Source: CBDFKK01 sp965248815 (lineage in GTDB: Bacteria; Pseudomonadota; Alphaproteobacteria; SMXP01). From it: a stretch of DNA of 64,000 nt. Below are positions 18,301 to 25,065 of this stretch, in pieces (within the stretch, counting starts at the first letter, position 1; each line of letters begins with the position of its first letter). Location: assembly GCA_965248815.1 (NCBI GenBank), contig CBDFKK010000008.1, positions 2,976,001 to 3,040,000 of the forward strand, written 5' to 3'. The notes beneath the pieces were generated by a model, which saw nothing but the letters and a program-made list of their open reading frames with translations, was not told the origin of the DNA and ran no database searches. Made by a program: the position numbers and the translations under genes.

Positions 18301-20219
18301 TCACCATCGAAATTTGGCCGGATGCCAATCATCGCTTCGCTTGTTCGGACCGGTCGATAAATTTCGTTTTGTGTAACTCGTCCTCCAGGTTCATAAACCG
18401 AGACGCGCAACCGCGCGCGCAGCGGCAGCGTGGTCTGCTCCAATATGGGGACTTCGCCGAGAACGATGGTCTTGCCTTCGTCGTCGGTCTCGGGAAGATC
18501 AAGTTCGGTAAAACTGTCCCGGTACATTTCTTTGATACGGCCGAATCGGTAACCGGGATAGTCCGGATACGGATTTGGGTCGACCATGATCTTAAGTTCA
18601 GCCTCGCCTCCCAACTGCGACGCGGGCGCTCCATAAAGGAATCGGCTCATCACATCGACCGCCAATTCTGTTGCGGGCTCCCAGATGACCGCTTGCGTGT
18701 TTAAGTCGACCGCCAATCGTTGAGGAACAAAGTCTTGAACGTCGAAACTTGCGCGCCCGACCGGACTTCCACTGCTATCGACATAGGCGACCGCTTGCCA
18801 TCGCCCACGCGGCGCCGAGTCACTCAGCGGAATTTCAAGATAATCGATTCCTGATTCTTGATCGGTCGAGGTCCACTTTCGGTATTCAATGCCGTCCGGC
18901 CGCAGCAGTGAAATTGACAGTGGCAAATCATCTAGCGCTATGACGTCAGGATCGCGCAGCATGGTAATGAGATGAACACGCTCGCCCGGCCGATAGATAC
19001 CGCGATCAGTATACAAATAAGCATCCACTGATCCAGGGATCGCGCGTCCGGAAACACCACGATCGGTCAAATCGAATGACGGCCGGCGCAAGTCGAGATA
19101 GTTGAAATCCTGATCGCGGCCATAGGCCATGACGGCGACAGGCTCTGAGCCGCCCGCGCCTCTTAGCAAAGGTGCTGTAAAATGTGCGCTGCCGTCTTCA
19201 CCAGTCCTTACCCGCGCAAGTTCTTCGTTGTTGCGTGCAATAAGCGCAAGCTCGACGCCCCTAATCGGCTCTGCCGTTTGGAATGACCGAGTAAAAACAT
19301 GGAGACCGTCATCTCCGCGAAAAGTTGTCAGCCCGATGTCGGAATCGATAATCCATTGAGCGGCAGTTGCGCCATAATAATAACTTTGACGCTGAATCTG
19401 TTCCTTCTCCGCAGAATCGGTTGCAAGAATGAGATAGACGCCCGGCCGCCAATCAACAACGGCGTCGCGCACATTAAATATGGTCTGCACGCTTTCATTT
19501 TTTGCACTGTCGACTACCATTTCGCCTTCCCAGACCACTTCGCCTTTTTCATTTTCAATTTCATACGTGTCGTAGGAATAAAGGCTGCGTTCGTCGATCA
19601 AACCTGTTCGCAATTGAGAAAGCAGGCGGTCTCCCACGCGTAAGACTTTGATGTCCAGGAGTTCGACATTCACAGTTGTAACTGGAACACCGTCGGCGCT
19701 TTCTTTCGGCAAAATGAGTCCGGCGCCGAATTGAACCATTGAGGGTCGGTCTTGCAGCTCCAATGGAATATCTTCATCAAATGCGAGCAGCTCGCCATCC
19801 GCAGACGGCATGCCTTTGCGAACATCTACGCGATACTTGGATGCAAATTGAAGGCCCTGAATGCAGAGTTGCTCGCCGCGAACAACTAATCCCGGCTCAA
19901 TCTCCGGATCGAAACGCAAATAGTCTTCGTAGCGCGTCGACCCCGACGCATCCAACGAATCAGAAAAGACCAAACAGGCTTCCGGCAACTCTTCCGCCGT
20001 GCTGATATTCAATCGCTTGAACACGAAGCGATCTTCCGGCGCTTCAATGGCTTCCCGCACTGGCTCCGACGCCGCTGTTTGAATCTCGACATCGGCGACC
20101 GCAGGCGCGCGCGTCACTTGTTCTTCTTTGACCGGTTGCGAACCCCAAAATTGAAAAATGCCGTATCCTCCGCCCCCAATAATGGCCAGCGCGATAATCC
20201 AGACGAGAACGCGTCTCAT
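15327..20219 (-). CDS. yfhM: Bacterial alpha-2-macroglobulin (ECAM/YfhM family) with thioester motif
   Basis: A 1630-residue envelope protein that, in this family, traps foreign proteases: cleavage of a bait region exposes a thioester that covalently captures the protease. The N-terminus is an uncleaved-looking membrane anchor (residues 4-25, VLVWIIALAIIGGGGYGIF), unlike the lipobox of E. coli YfhM. Many MG beta-sandwich domains follow, including DAYLYTDRGIYRPGERVHL, the typical MG3 block. The thioester motif CLEQ is intact near residue 1171 (RYPYGCLEQT) and is followed by the alpha-toroid domain (GGFGMWGPWDYEANAWLSVF). Together with PbpC it forms the conserved unit thought to inhibit attackers' proteases while breaches in peptidoglycan are repaired. 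Confidence 0.95.
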   Translation of the reverse strand: MRRVLVWIIALAIIGGGGYGIFQFWGSQPVKEEQVTRAPAVADVEIQTAASEPVREAIEAPEDRFVFKRLNISTAEELPEACLVFSDSLDASGSTRYEDYLRFDPEIEPGLVVRGEQLCIQGLQFASKYRVDVRKGMPSADGELLAFDEDIPLELQDRPSMVQFGAGLILPKESADGVPVTTVNVELLDIKVLRVGDRLLSQLRTGLIDERSLYSYDTYEIENEKGEVVWEGEMVVDSAKNESVQTIFNVRDAVVDWRPGVYLILATDSAEKEQIQRQSYYYGATAAQWIIDSDIGLTTFRGDDGLHVFTRSFQTAEPIRGVELALIARNNEELARVRTGEDGSAHFTAPLLRGAGGSEPVAVMAYGRDQDFNYLDLRRPSFDLTDRGVSGRAIPGSVDAYLYTDRGIYRPGERVHLITMLRDPDVIALDDLPLSISLLRPDGIEYRKWTSTDQESGIDYLEIPLSDSAPRGRWQAVAYVDSSGSPVGRASFDVQDFVPQRLAVDLNTQAVIWEPATELAVDVMSRFLYGAPASQLGGEAELKIMVDPNPYPDYPGYRFGRIKEMYRDSFTELDLPETDDEGKTIVLGEVPILEQTTLPLRARLRVSVYEPGGRVTQNEIYRPVRTSEAMIGIRPNFDGDRVRENTPADFEIVMLNKFGDRRGSSGLSYRVIREETHYQWYQVNERWQYEVIVRERELDAGTLDIGLEEPARVSQVLPWGQYRLLVTDSDNQIASSVRFYVGWGGSSPQGRPDRVAVSLDKETYSPGDVAMLDVRPPVAGKALLVVASDRIHETRLLNLSEDGGQVEIPVSQDWGTGVYVLVNVYKPLGPNSPQGPVRSIGLSWLGIDQSERTLSVDFEAPERVIPRQKISIPIKVSGLASGEPAYVTLVAVDVGILQLTKFQSPSPQDFYFGKRRLAVDIRDDYGRLITDADGAMGEIRAGGDAIGGAGLSVVPTKTVALFSDIVTLDRNGEAEIELTSPDLVGELRLMAVAMSSERVGSGERPLTVRDDVVADMTLPRFLAPGDNSQATVLLHNVDGPPGDYNLRVSVIEAVSTEGSNEFVQNVSLAEDERTLLKLPVDGVEPGIGTISLILEGPNDFRINRNWPIEVRPAQLPVSNEIVELMAPGATVELTAAQVEHFYDDTASLAMSISSTRGTDVPGLLRWLDRYPYGCLEQTVSRAFPLLYYNDLALLSSLETDEALSLRIQRAADRVVDLQTPNGGFGMWGPWDYEANAWLSVFAIDFLTQAKAQDHVVATDAIDRGLNWLRQMAGQSYRERWARSYAYYVLAREGAMNAGDLRYFADTELNSIENPLSAAHLAAALVEIGDRARARLAFDRALALSVGEESAVYEPTPYGSRLRDLSGVIAVAASVDETRVLPAVFDVVDDLDNRLEYTTTQEKAWMLFAAHELSDSAGRLDLDISGYDVSGNSDPVFITPSINELAGGVSVSNSGDRDIWRTVTLAGVPKEPLGQQSSGVTLRKSYLSLDGSPVNLSSVKQNDRLVVLLNGQMNDDTYREMIALDLLPAGWEIEGLLKPEDTGYLWLPPLTATTMSEARDDRFVAAFNIGSRFRESPEDKERRQPRFTLAYLVRATTPGTFVLPAARVEDMYGPRIFARTDEGRLVVTEAQ

Positions 20220-20432
20220 GTTGATGTCATCCCTTTGATGTCGTTTGATCGTTGCACGGAATTTTAGCCTAATCTCGGCCGCGAGTTGGGCGAAATGTGC
20301 GCCCGGTTGGTGGTCCCCCTCCTAGTCCCTCACGAAGTCTTGAAGCCCGGTGTTTGGCAAGAATTCCGCCAAACGCCTAGGCTCCCTTGGTCAAGGCCAG
20401 TGACAACGCTTGCACCCATTCAAGGCCAAAAC

Positions 20433-21542
20433 ATGACAGAGATCATGACTATTTTTGGGGCGTCCCTTTTTTTGGGCTATGCCAATGGCGCCAATGACAA
20501 CTTCAAGGGGGTTGCGACGCTTTATGGCGCCGGTGTGGCAACTTTCAAACAGGCGCTTGCCTGGGCAACCATAAGTACGTTTGCTGGTTCGATGGCCGCG
20601 GCCGTCTTCGCCGAAGAACTACTCAGACTTTTTAGCGGCAAGGGTCTGGTGCCCGATACATTGGTCGGTGCTCCTCCGTTTTTGATGGCTGTTATCACCG
20701 GCGCCGGACTAACTGTATTCCTTACGGCCCTTCGAGGCATTCCGATTTCCACTACGCACGCCTTAGTCGGCGGCATTGTTGGCGCCGGAATGGCCGCCGT
20801 GGGATTTGACTTGAACTTCGAACAACTGGGTCAGAGCTTTGTTCTACCTTTGGCTTTAGGCCCACTCATTCCCATTGTACTGATTGGATGCGTCTATCCC
20901 TTGGTGCGCCGCTTGGTGCTTATGCCAGCGCTTGACGATTGGATCGGTAACCTTCCCGAGTTTCCACTTCTGGCGCGCGCCGCATCGTGGACTAGAATGC
21001 GCCGCAACGGGTTAGATACGTTAACAGATGAAATCACTTCCCCGATTGCGGCCAACATCGCTGAAGATTCAATGTCACGGTCAGCCGACATTCTTCATTT
21101 CTTGAGTTCGGGCGCAGTCGGATTTGCCCGCGGTCTAAATGACACGCCGAAAATTGTCGGCATTGTTATGGCCGCCGGTGCATTCGATCTAGGCGTAAGT
21201 ACCTTTGCCGTCGCGGTCGTTATGGCGCTCGGTGGATTGGCTCATGCACGCCATGTGGCAGAGACGATGTCCCATCGCATTACCAAATTGTCGCCAGGAC
21301 GGGGCACGCTGGCCAACGTGGTCACGAGCCTTTTAGTGATTTTTGCCTCCCGTTGGGGACTGCCGGTCTCGACAACCCATGTTTCGGTTGGCGCCATCAT
21401 GGGAATCGGAGTTGCGGAGAGAAATGCAAATTGGACGTTGCTCTCCGGAATTCTTACGGCCTGGGTCTTGACACTTCCAGCTGCCTTAACGTTTTCCGCA
21501 ATTATCTATTGGTTCTTGACGAGCACAGGCGTCATGGGCTGA
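20433..21542 (+). CDS. pitA: Inorganic phosphate transporter, Pit family
   Basis: A protein of 369 residues from ATG at 20433; the reading frame is open upstream, but those codons lack membrane character. Both signature repeats of the Pit family (PHO4) are present: an N-terminal copy with GYANGANDNFKG and GIPISTTHALVGG, and a C-terminal copy with GFARGLNDTPKIVG and GLPVSTTHVSVGA. About ten membrane helices are expected. Pit proteins are low-affinity metal-phosphate:H+ symporters of the inner membrane and are also the classical entry route for arsenate. The next gene, 40 bases on, is an ArsM-like arsenite methyltransferase, so expression is probably joint and the arsenate link may be biologically relevant. 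Confidence 0.92.
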   Translation: MTEIMTIFGASLFLGYANGANDNFKGVATLYGAGVATFKQALAWATISTFAGSMAAAVFAEELLRLFSGKGLVPDTLVGAPPFLMAVITGAGLTVFLTALRGIPISTTHALVGGIVGAGMAAVGFDLNFEQLGQSFVLPLALGPLIPIVLIGCVYPLVRRLVLMPALDDWIGNLPEFPLLARAASWTRMRRNGLDTLTDEITSPIAANIAEDSMSRSADILHFLSSGAVGFARGLNDTPKIVGIVMAAGAFDLGVSTFAVAVVMALGGLAHARHVAETMSHRITKLSPGRGTLANVVTSLLVIFASRWGLPVSTTHVSVGAIMGIGVAERNANWTLLSGILTAWVLTLPAALTFSAIIYWFLTSTGVMG

Positions 21543-21582
21543 GTTAGTCATAAGCAAACCACATATGCACGCGAGGGAATGG

Positions 21583-22725
21583 ATGAACATCAAAATCGAC
21601 ACTGAAAGAGAAGTATTGGAGCGCTACGCCGAAGCATCGGAGGCGGTTCAGCCCACACTTTGTTGCTCCGTCGACTACGATCCGAAATTTCTCGAAGTCA
21701 TCCCCAACGAAATTATTGAAAAAGACTATGGCTGTGGCGATCCGTCGAAGCACCTAAGGGAAGGCGACATCGTGCTCGATTTGGGCTGTGGCGGCGGCAA
21801 GATCTGCTTCATTGCCTCGCAAGTCGTCGGCGCAACGGGCCGCGTCATCGGCGTCGACTTTAATCCTGCGATGCTCGATCTCGCGCGCAAGCATCGGCCT
21901 GCAATTGCCGAGAGCGTCGGTTGGGACAATGTCGAATTTCACTACGGCAAAATCCAAGACTTGCGTATCGACTATGAAGCGCTCGATCAATGGATCAAGG
22001 CTAATCCAATCTCAAGCTCCGAAGACTATCGATCGTTCGAACAATTCCGTGACGGTCTGGCGATGAACACGCCCATGATTGCCGATGAGGCCGTCGACAT
22101 TGTGATTTCGAATTGCGTACTGAACTTGGTGCGCGCTGAAGATAAGGCGCAACTGTTTACAGAGATGTTCCGCGTGCTCAAACGCGGCGGCCGCGTGGCA
22201 ATTTCGGACATAGTCTCCGACGAACAAGTTCCCGAACGATTACGCAACGATCCGGAACTTTGGTCGGGATGCATTTCGGGTGCCTATCAAGAACGCGACT
22301 TCTTAAAAACATTTGAAGACGCCGGCTTTTACGGCATTCGAATTGAAGCGCGGGACGAAGAGCCGTGGCAAGTCGTCGAAGGCATCGAATTTCGCTCATT
22401 GACCGTCTCCGCATACAAAGGCAAGGACGGTGCCAGCCTCGAACGCAATCAAGCGGTCATTTATAAAGGACCGTGGCGTGAAGTCCGTGACGACGACGGC
22501 TCTCGGTTTGAGCGCGGTGTACCCACAGCGATTTGCGAAAAAACTCATTCAATATTGAGCAAGGAGCCATACTACGAACAGTTGATTCAAGTGTCGCCCG
22601 CGGTTGAAATTCCCCCTAAAGACGCAAAGTCATTTGACCGTCAGCGTCCCCGTGAGCGCACGCCGGTCGAGCTCAAAGGCGCAACCTATCGAAACTTCGA
22701 AGACTCGAGCGATTCATGTTGCTAG
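21583..22725 (+). CDS. arsM: ArsM-like arsenite methyltransferase
   Basis: A 380-residue SAM methyltransferase started at 21583 because GAGGG lies just upstream. The SAM loop is VLDLGCGGGK (65-74). The family's Cys pattern is visible: CC at 27-28, Cys51 in DYGCGDPS, Cys178 in DIVISNCVLNL, Cys230 in LWSGCISGAY, Cys318 in AICEKTHSIL and a terminal CC. In characterised ArsM (CmArsM Cys72/174/224) the equivalents of 51, 178 and 230 bind As(III) and drive its methylation; the 178-230 spacing (52) is close to 174-224. The C-terminal AVIYKGP...RFERGVP...CEKT block resembles the extended ArsM form found in arsenosugar loci. An As(III) substrate is inference from these residues; another metalloid is possible. 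It overlaps the following VOC gene by ten bases. Confidence 0.8.
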   Translation: MNIKIDTEREVLERYAEASEAVQPTLCCSVDYDPKFLEVIPNEIIEKDYGCGDPSKHLREGDIVLDLGCGGGKICFIASQVVGATGRVIGVDFNPAMLDLARKHRPAIAESVGWDNVEFHYGKIQDLRIDYEALDQWIKANPISSSEDYRSFEQFRDGLAMNTPMIADEAVDIVISNCVLNLVRAEDKAQLFTEMFRVLKRGGRVAISDIVSDEQVPERLRNDPELWSGCISGAYQERDFLKTFEDAGFYGIRIEARDEEPWQVVEGIEFRSLTVSAYKGKDGASLERNQAVIYKGPWREVRDDDGSRFERGVPTAICEKTHSILSKEPYYEQLIQVSPAVEIPPKDAKSFDRQRPRERTPVELKGATYRNFEDSSDSCC

Positions 22726-23303
22726 ATCTCGAGAGCGCGGGCAGGAAAAGTTATTTGGTTGGAATGATCGTCGGATTTTTCCTACTAGCTTCCGGCACAA
22801 TCAATATGCCCACCGCTCTTGCGGACGATCTACCCGGAATGCGCCGCGCGACTCTGTTGGTCGGAAATATCAAAAACTCTATTTCGTTCTACGAACAGAT
22901 CGGGTTTGAAGTCTGGTACGACGGCATTTTCGAAGCTGAGCCCGAGAAAAACTTCGAGACGCCGCTTCCCTTGCAAGAAGTGGCAAAGGGTAGCCGCATG
23001 GTCATTATGCGCGGCATCGACCCTTGAATTGGTATGATCGGCCTTCTGCACTATGACACTGGATTTGAGCGCGGTGACCCGGTCGGCATCGACACCATTT
23101 GGGACGGCAGCGTCGTTCTGATGATTGAGGTGACCGACGTGGAGAGCGTTGCACAGGACTTAAAGGACGCCGGCGCCACGATCATTCAAGATGTTGCACC
23201 GTTCAGCGTGCGTGGATCGGATGGAGAAACCATCAATTCGAAAAATCTATTTGTAGCGGATCCCGATGGCACAGTAATCGAAATCGCGGAAAGGTGGCAT
23301 TAG
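22716..23303 (+). pseudogene. Exported VOC/glyoxalase-like protein interrupted by an in-frame TGA
   Basis: One reading frame runs from ATG 22716 to TAG 23303, except for TGA at 23025-23027. The first half encodes a hydrophobic signal-like segment ending TALADD, then the first VOC half (RRATLLVGNIKNSISFYEQI...GSRMVIMRGIDP). The second half continues directly in frame (IGMIGLLHYDTG...VADPDGTVIEIAERWH), the standard second VOC module. The interrupted codon fits a Trp (TGG to TGA), so I read this as one 195-residue gene with a nonsense mutation. Alternatives are a sequencing error, readthrough, or reinitiation at the ATG at 23034, which could yield two half-proteins. VOC proteins use a paired beta-alpha-beta fold to bind a metal for isomerase or dioxygenase chemistry. 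Its overlap with arsM suggests a linked role. Confidence 0.8.
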
Positions 23304-23382
23304 AATTTGACTTGGTTTGCGGCGACCGTATCGGCCAACGATCTTTCTTTTCTCCGATAGACCGACTGACTAGACTTGCCTC

Positions 23383-25002
23383 ATGACCAACACCGTCGTG
23401 AGCCCTTGCGAACGCGGCCTCATCGCCCGGGCGACCGCGGCGCCCTGCAAACAATCACACAAGCCGTTCGTTCTCGCAGCGACCATTTTGGGCTCAAGCA
23501 TGGTGTTTATTGACGGCACGGTGGTGAACGTCGTCCTTCCCTTGCTGCAAACTGATCTGAAAGCCAGCGCAAGCGATGCTCAGTGGATCATGGAATCTTA
23601 CGCACTCATGTTGGCTGCGCTCCTCTTGGTCGGCGGGGTCATGGGCGACGTGTTCGGGCGGCGACGGATTTATACCTGGGGCATCATCGTCTTCACGGTG
23701 GCCTCGGTCGCGTGCGGTCTTGCTGAGACGAGCGCTCAATTAATCGTCGCCCGCGCCGCACAAGGTGTCGGCGGCGCATTGGTTGTTCCCGGTAGCTTAG
23801 CCATCATTGGCGCAACTTTTTCCGAAGAGGAGCGCGGGCGTGCGATCGGCCTTTGGTCAGGCGCAACGGCGCTCACCATGTCGCTCGGTCCCGTGCTCGG
23901 TGGTTGGCTGGCCGAAAATCTGTCCTGGCCGTGGATCTTCTTTATCAATGTCCCGCTTGCGCTCCCGGTGCTGGGAATCCTTTTTGTCTGTGTACCGGAA
24001 TCAAGCAATTCGGATGGCGCTCCTTTAGATTGGAAAGGTGCAATCCTGGCCACCATCGGACTTGGCGCCTTTGTCTTTGCACTGACCGAAGCCAATCGCT
24101 TAGGACTCAGTCACCCTCTGGTCGGTATTACATTCCTGGCAGGCCTCTTCGGCATGGTGTCATTTATCGTACATTTGCGCCGGGCATCGTCACCTATGAT
24201 TCCCTTGCATCTTTTCCGCTCGCAGACATTTACAGGCGCCAATGTCATGACATTGTTTCTGTACGCCGCGCTCGGCGGCTTATTGTTCTTTTTGCCGTTC
24301 AATCTAATCGAGATACAGGGATATAGCGCGACAGGGGCAGCCGCGGCACTTCTGCCGCTTGTCATTCTCCTTGGCGTGCTTTCCAGATGGTCGGGAGGTC
24401 TGGTTGATCGATATGGTGCCCGCCTCCCTCTCGTGATCGGACCGTCGATCGCCACGCTCGGATTTGCCGGCTTTGCCTGGCCGAGCATTGGTGGCGTTTA
24501 TTGGCTCACGTTTTTTCCGGCAATCTTTGTTCTAGGCGTCGGCATGTCGATTAGTGTCGCGCCCCTAACGACCGCTGTTATGACGTCAGTCGACGAACGT
24601 TTTGTCGGCATCGCTTCGGGGATCAACAATGCCGTATCGCGCACGGCCGCCCTCCTCGCCCTTGCCATAATGGGACTGATCTATCTTGAAATCGCCAACT
24701 CCGATTTCGGCAATCGGCTGATAGTGCTCGACCTCCCTACTACGATCAAATCTCAACTTTTGGAGCAATCGCTAAATTTTGCCTCCCTCGACATGCCCAC
24801 GGACGTTGCCGATGCCGATCGAGACAACATTCAAAGCGCAGCCTCCCAGGCATTCGTGCACGCATTTCGAGCAATCAGTCTACTCGCGGCAGCTTTAGCA
24901 GCGCTGAGCGCACTTGTGGCGGGTCTGATGATCAAGCCCGGCAGACTCGATGCTGATGAGCCCAGACAGGAGATTTCCCCTTCTGCACTGCACCGCAATT
25001 GA
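23383..25002 (+). CDS. MFS transporter, DHA2 (EmrB/QacA, 14-helix) drug exporter
   Basis: A 539-residue inner-membrane protein with the 14-helix plan of the DHA2 family. Visible signatures are MVFIDGTVVNVVLPLL in helix 1, VMGDVFGRRRIYTWG (the loop 2-3 motif), ARAAQGVGGALVVPGSL, and the antiporter motif in GLWSGATALTMSLGPVLGGWL. The last helix is at about 500-520. Such proteins expel hydrophobic or cationic compounds in exchange for protons. No EmrA-type fusion protein adjoins it, so it probably exports to the periplasm. It lies 79 bases after the VOC frame, at the end of the Pit-ArsM-VOC run, and could export a product of that pathway; this link is inference. Confidence 0.9.
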   Translation: MTNTVVSPCERGLIARATAAPCKQSHKPFVLAATILGSSMVFIDGTVVNVVLPLLQTDLKASASDAQWIMESYALMLAALLLVGGVMGDVFGRRRIYTWGIIVFTVASVACGLAETSAQLIVARAAQGVGGALVVPGSLAIIGATFSEEERGRAIGLWSGATALTMSLGPVLGGWLAENLSWPWIFFINVPLALPVLGILFVCVPESSNSDGAPLDWKGAILATIGLGAFVFALTEANRLGLSHPLVGITFLAGLFGMVSFIVHLRRASSPMIPLHLFRSQTFTGANVMTLFLYAALGGLLFFLPFNLIEIQGYSATGAAAALLPLVILLGVLSRWSGGLVDRYGARLPLVIGPSIATLGFAGFAWPSIGGVYWLTFFPAIFVLGVGMSISVAPLTTAVMTSVDERFVGIASGINNAVSRTAALLALAIMGLIYLEIANSDFGNRLIVLDLPTTIKSQLLEQSLNFASLDMPTDVADADRDNIQSAASQAFVHAFRAISLLAAALAALSALVAGLMIKPGRLDADEPRQEISPSALHRN

Positions 25003-25065
25003 CCGTTAAACAAGACGCGTTAGAGTGGCGAATCTCTTCAAGATGCGCTGCCGCGGGAATTCAGT

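Noticed and set aside
20286..20432. N-terminal extension of the Pit transporter from ATG 20286
   Set aside because: The extra 49 residues lack membrane or family character; family proteins start at about 20433.
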